A DNA stretch of 64,000 bases from NCBI GenBank assembly GCA_950097015.1, contig CATNEN010000039.1, forward strand, positions 8,014,501-8,078,500, read 5' to 3'. Position 1 is the first letter of the stretch, and every line of letters starts with the position of its first letter. Of the stretch, positions 24,943 to 36,776 are shown one piece after another. The translations under genes were made by a program, and so were the position numbers. The notes below the pieces were generated by a model, which was not told the origin of the DNA, ran no database searches, and saw only the letters and a program-made list of their open reading frames with translations. Source of the stretch: Macrostomum hystrix. Taxonomy: Eukaryota > Platyhelminthes > Macrostomidae.

Positions 24943-27900
24943 ATGGCCTCGGCAGCCTGCTTAACTAGCAGTTTGCCTAGCCTCAACAACGTGTTTTCCC
25001 CGATTGCTCTATTTGAATGCACTATTAGCAATGCCCAAATGCTGGTAGAATCAATGGAGCTAGTGGATCTAATCCTGGCCCAGAAAATTGTCTGCCAGCT
25101 GCAGGGCCGCCTAGTGGAGGTGATGGAGCCATCGGCTGGCCGACTGGCTCAAATAGCCCAGCTCTATAACAGCAGCAACCAGCGACATGGCCAATCTGAG
25201 TCTGAGCAGCCGTGCCAGCATCTGCCCACTGAGCCAGAGCAATCAGAAGAACATCAGAAACTGCCCGAGAAGCTGCAGATAGAACACAATCCAGCGACAA
25301 CGTGGCAATCCTCAACTGGAGTTGTCAAGGCGGAAGCTGGAGATGTGGCGGCACCTGCTGGTTACCTCACTGACAGAGAAGCTGCTGCTGGTGATGTCAG
25401 CATCTTCAACAGCAAAGCCAACGAGCCGGAGCTTGACGCCGAGGCCAGTCAGGACTTCAATGACGGTATTAGTGGCATGCTATGGGCCGACACTGCCAAT
25501 GCGTCGGTCGGCATTGCTACTAATTGGAATCGCAGCCAATTGATTCGATCAACGGGTTCGGCGAACACGAAGGCGTCGACAGGAGTTGGCGGAGCCTCTG
25601 GCATCGGCGGCTTGGGAGGCACCCTCTCGGACCGTTGGAAGCAGCTTCTGAGGCGCTCCTATCGATCAATCAAAGACCTGCGCGGGGAATTATTCGATTT
25701 CACCAAGTCGTGAGCGGCCTCTCCTAAACTAGTTCTTCTCATCTAAGATCCCAGCTAACCATAGTACAGTTGCTGTTAGATCCCAGCTAACCATAGTACA
25801 GTTGCTGTTAGATCCCAGCTAACCATAGTACAGTTGCTGTTAGATCCCAGCTAACCATAGTACAGTTGCTGTTAGATCCCAGCTAACCATAGTACAGTTG
25901 CTGTTAGATCCCAGCTAACCATAGTACAGTTGCTGTTAGATCCCAGCTAACCATAGTACAGTTGCTGTTAGATCCCAGCTAACCATAGTACAGTTGCTGT
26001 TAGATCCCAGCTAACCATAGTACAGTTGCTGTTAGATCCCAGCTAACCATAGTACAGTTGCTGTTAGATCCCAGCTAACCATAGTACAGTTGCTGTTAGA
26101 TCCCAGCTAACCATGGTACAGTTGCTGTTAGATCCCAGCTAACCATAGTACAGTTGCTGTTAGATCCCAGCTAACCATGGTACAGTTGCTGTTAGATCCC
26201 AGCTAACCATAGTACAGTTGCTGTTAGATCCCAGCTAACCATGGTACAGTTGCTGTTAGATCCCAGCTAACCATAGTACAGTTGCTGTTAGATCCCAGCT
26301 AACCATAGTACAGTTGCTGTTAGATCCCAGCTAACCATAGTACAGTTGCTGTTAGATCCCAGCTAACCATAGTACCGTTGCTGTTAGATCCCAGCTAACC
26401 ATAGTACGGGTTCTGTGAGATTACCTCCCAGCTAACTATTCACAAGTACTAAATAGTTCACTAAATCGTTCTCTAAGATTCCTGCTAATCACAAAACAGG
26501 TACTCAGCACCGGTAAATCGCAATGCTGCTCGGGCAATAATCGACCGGGCCATTGCTATGACCAGTCAACCGCCGCCGGACGTGGAATCTTGGAAGAGTG
26601 CGTAATTGTAATTGTATCTACTCTGGGTCACGCCACCAACTGTCAGCTATAAAGCGTTAGGTAATTCTAATTTCAGACTCTGTCCCTGTAGACACATTCA
26701 TGCGCTACTGGTTCAAGGACATCCTGCGAAGGAATTACCGACGACAGCACCAGCCAAAGCAAGGCTGGGCTTCGCGAGCCGCCAGGGTGGGTAATAGAAT
26801 TGCTTCACTCCATCCACCTACCTCCTCAGTCACTGAGCCATCCACCACCCCACCTCCTCAGTCACTGAGCCATCCACCCACCTCAGAAACTGAGCCATCC
26901 ACCCACCTGCTCAGTCACTGAGCCATCCACCACCCACCTCCTCAGTCACTGTGCCATCCACCTCCCCACCTCCTCAGAAACTGAGCCATCCACCCACCTC
27001 CTCAGAAACTGAGCCATCCACCCACCTCCTCAGAAACTGAGCCATCCACCCACCTCCTCAGAAACTGAGCCATCCACCCACCTCCTCAGAAACTGAGCCA
27101 TCCACCCACCTCAGAAACTGAGCCATCCACCCACCTCCTCAGAAACTGAGCCATCCACCCACCTCCTCAGAAACTGAGCCATCCACCCACCTCCTCAGAA
27201 ACTGAGCCATCCACCCACCTCAGAAACTGAGCCATCCACCCACCTCCTCAGAAACTGAGCCATCCACCCACCTCCTCAGAAACTGAGCCATCCACCCACC
27301 TCCTCAGTCACTAAGCCATCCACCACCCCACCTCCTCAGAAACTGAGCCATCCACCATCCCACCTCCTCAGTCACTGAGCCATCCACCATCCCACCTCCT
27401 CAGAAACTGAGCCATCCAGCCCACCTCCTCAGTCACTGTGCCATCCACCAACCTACCTCCTCAGAAACTGAGCCATCCACCCACCTCCTCAGAAACTGAG
27501 CCATCCACCCCACCTCCTCAGTCACTGTGCCATCCACCACCCCACCTCCTCAGAAACTGAGCCATCCACCATCCCACCTCCTCAGAAACTGAGCCATCCA
27601 CCCCACCTCCTCAGTCACTGTGCCATCCACCACCCCACCTCCTCAGAAACTGAGCCATCCACCATCCCACCTCCTCAGAAACTGAGCCATCCACCCCACC
27701 TCCTCAGTCACTGTGCCATCCACCACCCCACCTCCTCAGAAACTGAGCCATCCACCCACCTCCTCAGAAACTGAGCCATCCACCCACCTCCTCAGAAACT
27801 GAGCCATCCACCCACCTCCTCAGAAACTGAGCCATCCACCCACCTCCTCAGAAACTGAGCCATCCACCCACCTCCTCAGAAACTGAGCCATCCACCCACC

Positions 27901-28618
27901 TCCTCAGTCACTAAGCCATCCACCACCCCACCTCCTCAGAAACTGAGCCATTCACCATCCCACCTCCTCAGTCACTGAGCCATCCACCATCCCACCTCCT
28001 CAGAAACTGAGCCATCCACCCCACCTCCTCAGTCACTGTGCCATCCACCACCCCACCTCCTCAGAAACTGAGCCATCCACCATCCCACTTCCTCAGAAAC
28101 TGAGCCATCCACCCCACCTCCTCAGTCACTGTGCCATCCACCACCCCACCTCCTCAGAAACTGAGCCATCCACCCACCTCCTCAGAAACTGAGCCATCCA
28201 CCCACCTCCTCAGAAACTGAGCCAGCGGCAGCGCAGCTACGATAATCTTCAAGCGCACGGCACCCTCGGCATTACTGACATGGCCCGCCTGCGCGCCCTA
28301 CTCGACCTTCAGTACACCAGCTCCGATGACGAGGTTGCCGCAGCCGACGATGATGCCGCCGGGTTCGCAGCTGACGGGGAGCCGCAGACAGTGCTGCGCG
28401 TGAAACGCCTGGCCTGGGAATCAGCGGAGGCATCCAGGCTTAAAGCTTTACTTGACCAGCACTTCGCCGAGGTGATTGCTAATCCGCGCGAGCGACTTGA
28501 ACTGGAACGGATTAGGCGCCATCCGGATTGGATTAGTCGACGGCCGAAGCCGGACAGTCCGCTAGCCTGGGCTGTGATTGGCTGCGGCGCCCCAAACTCA
28601 ACTGATAGTGACATATAG
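24943..28618 (+). CDS. gene A: founding-type member of an unrecognised three-gene family
   Basis: The model has four exons, 24943-25709, 26500-26597, 26677-26786 and 28226-28618 (TAG), giving 455 residues. Residues about 15-70 form the family N-terminal domain (FSPIALFECTISNAQMLVES, then LQGRLVEVMEPSAGRLA). A low-complexity linker leads to WKQLLRRSYRSIKDLRGELF, then exon 2 (SYSAPVNRNAARAIIDRA). Exon 3 is the single variable-type exon. Exon 4 carries the acidic C-terminal module (YTSSDDE, LAWESAE, RRPKPDSPLAWA). A good acceptor, CAATTTCAG, ends at 24891, upstream of the ATG. Intron phases 2, 1 and 0 match those of gene C. The first phase-0 intron of B and C is absent. The function is unknown. 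The C-terminal module resembles, from memory, one found in uncharacterised repetitive invertebrate proteins. Confidence 0.8.
25748..26415. repeat. 32-bp minisatellite in gene A intron 1
   Basis: About 21 nearly identical units contain CCCAGCTAACCATAGTACAG. The high identity implies recent expansion or homogenisation. Confidence 0.97.
26677..26786 (+). CDS. gene A variable-type exon (only copy)
   Basis: A 110-nt exon (3n+2), entered in phase 1 after CTAATTTCAG and left in phase 0 at AGG|GTGGGT. It encodes 36 residues with an aromatic first half (TFMRYWFKDILRRNYRR) and a basic tail, aligning with the gene B alternatives. A second in-frame acceptor lies 15 nt further in (CCCTGTAG, ends 26691). 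Confidence 0.75.
26808..28222. repeat. 28-29-bp minisatellite in gene A last intron
   Basis: About 50 units contain CCTCAGAAACTGAGCCATCC, with CTCAGTCACTGTGCC variants and higher-order blocks. The array runs into the acceptor of the last exon, so the final repeat unit itself supplies the splice-site AG. Confidence 0.95.
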
Positions 28619-28954
28619 TGACAAACATTTCCTAACTGAAAGTAATAGATTGATTTATTGATTTTAGTTGTTAATGTGAGTACTTAGCTTATTTCTTAAG
28701 TAAAATGTAACTCAAATTTTATAGTTATAAATGATAATATTATTTTACTGTGCATTTTAGTCGGCTCTGTTTATGCAGTGCTGCAATAACTTTATAACTT
28801 TAAACACCGTGCCATTAGAAGTGACTTTTTGTGCTGCACGTCTGATTCGTGGCTTTTAGGCCGACTTTTAAAGTAATAGTAAATACGCAAGACTGGATAA
28901 CTCAGTGGATTAGTAGATTAGACAGGATTAGTTGTTAAGACACTGGGTTAGTAG

Positions 28955-29805
28955 ATAAATATGTTGGATTAGTAGATAACGATGTTGGATTAGTAGATAA
29001 CGATGTTGGATTAGTAGATAAAGATGTTGGATTAGTAGATAAAGATGTTGGATTAGTAGATAAATATGTTGGATTAGTAGATAACGATGTTGGATTAGTA
29101 GATAACGATGTTGGATTAGTAGATAACGATGTTGGATTAGTAGATAAAGATGTTGGATTAATAGATAAAGATGTTGGATTAGTAGATAAATACGTTGGAT
29201 TAATAGATAAAGATGTTGGATTAGTAGATAAATACGTTGGATTAGTAGATAAATATGTTGGATTAGTAGATAAAGATGTTGGATTAGTAGATAAAGATGT
29301 TGGATTAGTAGATAAATACGTTGGATTAGTAGATAAATATGTTGGATTAGTAGATAAATACGTTGGATTAGTAGATAAAGATGTTGGATTAGTAGATAAA
29401 TATGTTGGATTAGTAGATAACGATGTTGAATTAGTAGATAAAAATGTTGGATTAGTAGATAAATATGTTGGATTAGTAGATAAAGATGTTGGATTATTAG
29501 ATAAATATGTTGGATTAGTAGATAACGATGTTGGATTAGTAGATAAAGATGTTGGATTAGTAGATAAAGATGTTGGATTAGTAGATAACGATGTTGGATT
29601 AGTAGATAAAGATGTTGGATTAGTAGATAAAGATGTTGGATTAGTAGATAACGATGTTGGATTAGTAGATAAAGATGTTGGATTAGTAGATAAAGATGTT
29701 GGATTAGTAGATAAATATGTTGGATTAGTAGATAAAGATGTTGGATTAGTAGATAAATACGTTGGATTAGTAGATAAATATGTTGGATTAGTAGATGGAA
29801 TAGTA
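28955..29805. repeat. 21-bp minisatellite upstream of gene B
   Basis: About 40 units of TTGGATTAGTAGATAAAGAT plus G, with AACGAT and AATATG variants. It lies about 90 bp before an acceptor (CTATTTCAG, ends 29896) in the gene B 5' region. Confidence 0.95.
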
Positions 29806-29991
29806 AGTAAGCCAGTGGATTAGTAGTAAAGACAATGGATTAGTATATATAACACTGGATAAGCAGCTGAATTGCCAATCTAATCTTCTATTTCAGCGCT
29901 AGCAGTCACATTTGTCGCACATCAATAGAATTGAATTGAACTGTCTTGTCCAAGCCTGATTTGCGCCTAGACCAATCAAACCTGTCTCGCT

Positions 29992-32900
29992 ATGGCTGCA
30001 GTTGGCATTTCTCCATTCGCCGCTGGGCATCATCAACCAATGGGAGGCGGAGGCGGCAGCGCCGGTGGTGGCAGCGGCGGCAGTGGCGGAGGGACCTTCT
30101 CACCGCTGACAATGTTCGAGTGCACAATATCTAGCGCCACTATGCTCATTGATAATATGGCAGTGCGGGATCTGCTTGTTGCTTTTAAAATTGTCGCTCA
30201 ACTGCACGGACACTTGCTGGAGGTGCTTGATCCCACAGTCCAGAGGCTGGCCAATGTTGCTGATGAGCATTCCATGGTAAGTGCGTTGAAGTGATAAAGA
30301 ATTAACATAAACATGGCGATGGAGAAAAGGACAATTTGAATTGAAAAATGATAGGTAGGTAGATTTGGATGATGACTGGTAGGTAGATTTGGATGATGAC
30401 TGGTAGGTAGATTTGGATGATGACTGGTAGGTAGATTTGGATGATGACTGGTAGGTAGATTTGGATGATGACTGGTAGGTAGATTTGGATGATGACTGGT
30501 AGGTAGATTTGGATGATGACTGGTAGGTAGATTTGGATGATGACTGGTAGGTAGATTTAGATGATGACTGGTAGGTAGATTTTGATGATGACTGGTAGGT
30601 AGATTTGGATGATGACTGGTAGGTAGATTTTGATGATGACTGGTAGGTAGATTTGGATGATGACTGGTAGGTAGATTTGGATGATGACTGGTAGGTAGAT
30701 TTGGATGATGACTGGTAGGTAGATTTGGATGATGACAGCTGGTAGGTAGATTTGGATGATGACAGCTGGTAGGTAGATTTTGATGATGACTGGTAGGTAG
30801 ATTTGGATGATGACTGGTAGGTAGATTTGGATGATGACTGGTAGGTAGATTTGGATGATGACTGGTAGGTAGATTTGGATGATGACTGGTAGGTAGATTT
30901 GGATGATGACGACAAAAATATTGCCCAACAATATGGTTCCAGTGCCCGCCTCCCATGGTCCAACAAGTTATGCCAGTGGCTTCCCATCTCCCCGGCACGT
31001 CGGGAGCCGCTGTCTCCTCTGCCAACTCCGTCAGCGTGAGCACAGTCGGCAAACTTGACAATTCATCTTCATCCATGCTAATTAAACCTGAAACAATAGA
31101 CTCTGACGACGACTGTGTACTAATGGAGGCCGATTTAATATTTGACAATAGCCAGCTGCCTCATTCTCAGCAGCAGCAGCATGCCAGCTTCGCTAGCAGT
31201 CGAAGCGGTGGGGGCGGCGATTCGTCAGCAACTGGCGACCTGTCCAACGAATGGAAAGGCATCTTGCGCAAGGCCTACCGAGTTTTAAAGGACGAAACTG
31301 GCAGCAACGTGTTCGACTTCTCACTGCCTTATTCTGCTAGGGCCAATGTGCAAGCAGCTAATAGAGTTATTGACAAGGCTTTGTCACTCAGCCGACAGAA
31401 GCCCGTCAATGTTGACGCTTGGAGAAGTGAGTCAGATTCTAGATAACTTTGTGCGCCTCGTTAAGGATTCGCACTATCCTACAGTCCTTCAGTTCCGCTC
31501 TCCCCAGTCCTTCAGTTCCGCTCTCCCCAGTCCTTCAGTTCCGCTCTCCCCAGTCCTTCAGTTCCGCTCTCCCCAGTCCTTCAGTTCCGCTCTCCCCAGT
31601 CCTTCAGTTCCGCTCTCCCCAGTCCTTCAGTTCCGCTCTCCCCAGTCCTTCAGTTCCGCTCTCCCCAGTCCTTCAGTTCCGCTCTCCCCAGTCCTTCAGT
31701 TCCCCTCTCCCCAGTCCTTCAGTTCCGCTCTCCCCAGTCCTTCAGTTCCGCTCTCCCCAGTCCTTCAGTTCCGCTCTCCCCAGTCCTTCAGTTCCGCTCT
31801 CCCCAGTCCTTCAGTTCCCCTCTCCCCAGTCCTTCAGTTCCGCTCTCCCCAGTCCTTCAGTTCCGCTCTCCCCAGTCCTTCAGTTCCCCTCTCCCCAGTC
31901 CTTCAGTTCCGCTCTCCCCAGTCCTTCAGTTCCGCTCTCCCCAGTCCTTCAGTTCCGCTCTCCCCAGTCCTTCAGTTCCGCTCTCCCCAGTCCTTCAGTT
32001 CCCCTCTCCCCAGTCCTTCAGTTCCGCTCTCCCCAGTCCTTCAGTTCCGCTCTCCCCAGTCCTTCAGTTCCGCTCTCCCCAGTCCTTCAGTTCCCCTCTC
32101 CCCAGTCCTTCAGTTCCGCTCTCCCCAGTCCTTCAGTTCCGCTCTCCCCAGTCCTTCAGTTCCGCTCTCCCCAGTCCTTCAGTTCCGCTCTCCCCAGTCC
32201 TTCAGTTCCCCTCTCCCCAGTCCTTCAGTTCCGCTCTCCCCAGTCCTTCAGTTCCGCTCTCCCCAGTCCTTCAGTTCCCCTCTCCCCAGTCCTTCAGTTC
32301 CGCTCTCCCCAGTCCTTCAGTTCCGCTCTCCCCAGTCCTTCAGTTCCGCTCTCCCCAGTCCTTCAGTTCCGCTCTCCCCAGTCCTTCAGTTCCCCTCTCC
32401 CCAGTCCTTCAGTTCCGCTCTCCCCAGTCCTTCAGTTCCGCTCTCCCCAGTCCTTCAGTTCCGCTCTCCCCAGTCCTTCAGTTCCGATCTCCCCAGTCCT
32501 TCAGTTCCGCTCTCCCCAGTCCTTCAGTTCCGATCTCCCCAGTCCTTCAGTTCCGATCTCCCCAGTCCTTCAGTTCCGCTCTCCCCAGTCCTTCAGTTCC
32601 GCTCTCCCCAGTCCTTCAGTTCCGCTCTCCCCAGTCCTTCAGTTCCGCTCTCCCCAGTCCTTCAGTTCCGATCTCCCCAGTCCTTCAGTTCCGCTCTCCC
32701 CAGTCCTTCAGTTCCGCTCTCCCCAGTCCTTCAGTTCTGATCTCCCCAGTCCTTCAGTTCCGCTCTCCCCAAGCCTTCAGTTCCGATCTCCCCAGTCCTT
32801 CAGTTCCGCTCTCCCCAGTCCTTCAGTTCCGCTCTCCCCAGTCCTTCAGTTCCGCTCTCCCCAGTCCTTCAGTTCCGCTCTCCCCAGTCCTTCAGTTCCG

Positions 32901-35900
32901 ATCTCCCCAGTCCTTCAGTTCCGCTCTCCCCAGTCCTTCAGTTCCGCTCTCCCCAGTCCTTCAGTTCCGCTCTCCCCAGTCCTTCAGTTCCGCTCTCCCC
33001 AGACCTTCAGTATCGCTCGCTAATCTGATACTAAAGATTCCGTTTGATGAAAGTCTAGTACTGTATTTCAAATTAATAGTAATTCGCATCGAATTGTTTC
33101 CTCGTGCAAATTTCGTGCATTCACCAGAAAGCGGGCGTTGCAGGGCCGTTTTTGTTAAAATAAAAAAGTAAATTATTGCAAACGCGATGTAAAATCTGTT
33201 TGGATAAGGCCGATTAATTCGACCTTCAGTCATGCCAGAGAAGATTCATATTATGACAATAATTATCTAATTATCAACATTTCCTAACCCGCTTCAAACT
33301 TATTCAAAGTAATGTTATTTATACTACTGTATTGCATGGGCAAGGTAGTCACATTTTGATTATCGATGCAGCTGTCAGCTCCGTGTCCCTCACATGGCCT
33401 CCTCTGGCATGACATGCCGTCTTAGCCTTTAGTCAGAAGCAGTGATTTACTGCTTGTTTTCATTCAGCCAGTGTGATTTTAGCTCACGCTCTTGTTTCAC
33501 TGTAACCATCGCTGTCACGTGCGCCAAGGCATGGTCTACAACAAATACCTAAGGATCTACTATACATCAACACTCAAGCCAGCTAGGAAACATTGCTTCC
33601 AGAAGGAGAAAATTCACACGTCTGTCAACATGTTTCTGGTAAGGGCTTAGAACTATTGGTTTATTGGTTCCTTTGTTTAGCTTTTTGTGTTCTGTTTAGT
33701 TGAAACACACTCCGGACCCTGCGATGCCTTCTTGATCAGTTGTCAGTTAATCTTTCACTTTTAAATATTTCTGTTCTATAACAAATTTCTGCAATTCAGC
33801 TAAATGTCATCGTTATCTGAGTCCGCAATACTACAAGAATTGGCAATACAGGCATTTGAAGCGGCACCGACCGAATTTTAGAGTTTCCGCCGCTGTTGTG
33901 AGTCATATATTGGCGTAAATTAATGTGATTGGCTGGCGTAAACGCATGTGATTGGCTGGCGTAAGCGCCTTTGATTGGCTGGTGTAAACGCCTTTGATTG
34001 ACTGGCGTAAATGCTTGTGATTGGCTGGCAAAAACGCGTGTGATTTACTGGCTAGAATGTCTGCTGTCAAAAAAGATTAAGATGAAACTTGTCTTATTTC
34101 TTGTCAATAAAGAATAATTTATAGAATAGTTATAATAAAAATCTGCACAGCCCTGCCGCTTTAGCATTCCGGTTGTGTCGCCGCATTTCTACTCTAGAAT
34201 CATTTCCCTTGATTAAAAAATCCGTGACTCACGCAATTCACACAGTGAGCGCCAGGCGATACTTTGGTGGCCACTACAGTAAAAACCTGCGCACCGCTTA
34301 TAAGTTGCGCAAGCGAGAACTAGACACTATGATCATTGTGCGGCAGAGCCTGGTGCGTTTGACTATCCAAGTTAGGACTGCTATCTAAAAATGCGATCGT
34401 CAAATATGATTTTAAAGTCATTCGATCATTTCTAGAACAAGTTTTTCGATTTGTACAGGTCTAGTTGATGGGATTGTAGATCTCTAGTTAATGGGATTGT
34501 AGATCTAGTTGATGGGATTGTAGATCTAGTTAATGGGATTGTAGATCTAGTCGATGGGATTGTAGATCTAGTCGATGGGATTGTAGATCTAGTCGATGGG
34601 ATTGTAGATCTAGTTAATGGGATTGTTAATCTAGTTTCTGAGCTTTTATATCCAGTTTTTAGGTTTTATTTATCTAAATTCATGTATCTTGTTTTTGATT
34701 AGTAGATCAAAATCTATACACCGTTCTAGAAAATTTGGGTAGGTTTCAGAGTTAATTTTTTTGGTTTTAAATTACCATATTTTGTAATTGCGTCTGTTCC
34801 TTGTTTCTTTTTTAAAAACAAGAATTTGCTTTAATTTAAAGTGAAAAGCCCTGCATCGTCCAATATTTTGTGCGGTCAATTAGTTTCATGCAGATTTATT
34901 AAAACTGCCTGACGTTAATGATAACTAATAGGACTAGCAGAGAAATACTTTCGCTGCTACTATGCCAAGAATCTGAAATATCCGTTTCGCTCCGTTGTCA
35001 AGGATGTTGATAGACAACGCTTTATCGGCAGGCTGATGGTTTGTTTTTATTCTATCGGCTTTCAGCTGATCAGACTCAATTTTGGAGTTAGCTTGGATAT
35101 AGACGTGTTATTATGCTTAGCTACCAACTTATCACATGGGAAGACAGGGCAGACTCGGGAGAGGAGGACAGGACACTCGGGAGGGGAGGACATGACAGAC
35201 TCGGGAGAGGAGGACAGGAAACTCGGGAGAAGAGGACAGGACACTCGGGAGAGGAGGACAGGACAGACTCGGGAGAGGAAGACAGGACAGACTCGGGAGA
35301 GGAAGACAGGACAGACTCGGGAGAGGAAGACAGGCAGGACACTCGAGAGAGGAGGACAGGACACTCGGGAGGGGAGGACAGGACAGACTCGGGAGAGGAA
35401 GACAGGACAGACTCGGGAGAGGAGGACAGGACAGACTCGGGAGAGGAAGACAGGACAGACTCGGGAGAGGAGGACAGGACAGACTCGGGAGAGGAGGACA
35501 GGACAGACTCGGGAGAGGAAGACAGGCAGGACAGACTCGGGAGAGGAAGACAGGACAGACTCGGGAGAGGAGGACAGGACAGACTCGGGAGAGGAAGACA
35601 GGCAGGACAGACTCGGGAGAGGAAGACAGGACACTCGGGAGAGGAGGACAGGACACTCGGGAGGGGAGGACAGGACAGACTCGGGAGAGGAAGACAGGAC
35701 AGACTCGGGAGAGGAGGACAGGACAGACTCGGGAGAGGAAGACAGGCAGGACAGACTCGGGAGAGGAAGACAGGACAGACTCGGGAGAGGAGGACGGGAC
35801 ACTCGGGAGAGGAGAACAGGACAGACTCGGGAGAGGAGGACAGGACAGACTCGGGAGAGGAAGACAGGCAGGACAGACTCGGGAGAGGAAGACAGGACAG

Positions 35901-36776
35901 ACTCGGGAGAGGAGGACGGGACACTCGGGAGAGGAGAACAGGACAGACTCGGGAGAGGAAGACAGGACACTCGGGAGAGGAGGACAGGACACTCGGGAGA
36001 GGAGGACTGGACACTCGGGAGAGGAGGACAGGACACTCGGGAGAGGAGGACAGGACACCCGGGAGAGGAGGACAGGACACTCGGGAGAGGAGGACAGGAC
36101 ACTCGGGAGAGGAGGACAGGACACTCGGGAGAGGAGGACAGGACACTCGGGAGAGGAGGACAGGACACTCGGGAGAGGAGGACAGGACACTCGGGAGAGG
36201 AGGACAGGACACTCGGGAGAGGAGGACAGGACACTCGGGAGAGGAGGACAGGACACTCGGGAGAGGAGGACAGGACACTCGGGAGAGGAGGACAGGAGAG
36301 AAGCTGGCAAAGAATTGTATATCAAGGGCCTGAAGGTGGCAGCTTACACGGATTTCCCCGCATACCGCACGCAGAAGCTCAATAGGCGGCAGAAGAGCTT
36401 CGAGCTATTCAAGGAAGAGCTGGACCCGGCTAGCAGGGCCAAGTTTGAGAGCGTGCTCACCCGGGACTACACGAGCTCGGATGAGGAGGGCGGCACAGAT
36501 TTGGACTCGGAGATGAAGGTGCGCAGCCTGCCGTGGGAGAGCGACGAATTGCGGGAGATGAAGCGGCGCCTTGACGAGGCCTACCTGGCTAGGCTGGCCG
36601 ACGAGAAGCAGCGAGCTGAGATTGGCCGGCTGCAGCGGGACCCGTCCGTGCTGTCCAACAGGCCGCCACCAGCTGACAGCTTGGCCTGGGCCAAGAATCC
36701 CGCATGGCAGCAGCTGGCTTCGGGCGTCGGCGAGGTCGGCGTCGACGAGGACGAATCTGGCGGCGGCCTGCTCTGA
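29992..36776 (+). CDS. gene B: family member with three alternative variable exons
   Basis: Constant exons are 29992-30276, 30943-31426 and 36375-36776 (TGA). The variable exons are 33529-33638, 34246-34352 and 34941-35038, so isoforms would be 422-426 residues. The N-terminal domain (GTFSPLTMFECTISSATML, then LHGHLLEVLDPTVQRLA) follows a Gly-rich stretch. Exon 2 has SDDDCVLMEADLI, an acidic-flanked hydrophobic patch like a SUMO-interacting motif (inference), then WKGILRKAYRVLKD, FDFSLPYSARANVQAANRV and DAWR. Here the phase-2 intron of A and C is missing. The last exon begins KLNRRQKSFELF, then YTSSDEEGG, LPWESDELREMKRRLDEAY and RPPPADSLAWA. A possible distant AATAAA lies near 38084. The function is unknown. 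Confidence 0.8.
30345..30912. repeat. 24-bp minisatellite in gene B intron 1
   Basis: About 23 units contain GTAGGTAGATTTGGATGATG. The array extends to within about 30 bp of the exon 2 acceptor at 30942. Confidence 0.95.
31478..33010. repeat. 1.5-kb array of a 23-bp minisatellite in gene B
   Basis: About 66 units contain CCTTCAGTTCCGCTCTCCCC. It begins about 50 nt after the exon 2 donor. Each unit is pyrimidine-rich with CAG, so each resembles a 3' splice site. Long S/P-rich frames across it are artefacts. Confidence 0.95.
33529..33638 (+). CDS. gene B variable exon B1
   Basis: 110 nt, phase 1 in (GCGCCAAG acceptor), phase 0 out (CTG|GTAAGG), 36 residues. The aromatic block YNKYLRIYYTSTLKPARK aligns with B2, B3 and the gene A exon. 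Confidence 0.65.
33905..34045. repeat. short 21-bp repeat between B1 and B2
   Basis: About six diverged units of GTGATTGGCTGGCGTAAACG. Confidence 0.85.
34246..34352 (+). CDS. gene B variable exon B2
   Basis: 107 nt (3n+2), acceptor ATTCACACAG, donor CTG|GTGCGT, 35 residues. It contains RRYFGGHYSKNLRTAYKLRK, matching B3 at YF and YxKNL. Confidence 0.7.
34460..34640. repeat. 21-bp repeat between B2 and B3
   Basis: About eight units of GGGATTGTAGATCTAGTTGA plus T. Confidence 0.9.
34941..35038 (+). CDS. gene B variable exon B3
   Basis: 98 nt (3n+2), acceptor GACTAGCAG, donor ATG|GTTTGT, 32 residues. It contains KYFRCYYAKNLKYPFR, then VDRQRFIGRLM. Confidence 0.7.
35140..36297. repeat. purine-rich minisatellite before gene B last exon
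   Basis: Units of GACTCGGGAGAGGAGGACAG in 19- and 24-bp forms are arranged in higher-order blocks, about 50 units in all. It is strand-asymmetric (GA-rich on +). The Arg/Glu- and Ser/Pro-rich frames on both strands are artefacts. Confidence 0.95.
36313..36374 (+). CDS. gene B possible alternative 5' extension of last exon
   Basis: An acceptor GGCAAAG (ends 36312) would add 62 nt (3n+2) in the correct phase directly to the last exon. It would encode LYIKGLKVAAYTDFPAYRTQ, which resembles the aromatic half of the variable exons. It could therefore replace a separate variable exon. The acceptor is weak. Confidence 0.35.

Noticed and set aside
31449..33023. 524-codon Ser/Pro-rich frame
   Set aside because: A 23-bp minisatellite read through; it lies inside the gene B intron and all three forward readings look alike.
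35036..36385. Arg/Glu-rich and Ser/Pro-rich frames of about 400 codons on both strands
   Set aside because: An intronic purine-rich array whose unit lacks stops. Only the last part, from 36313, is plausibly coding.
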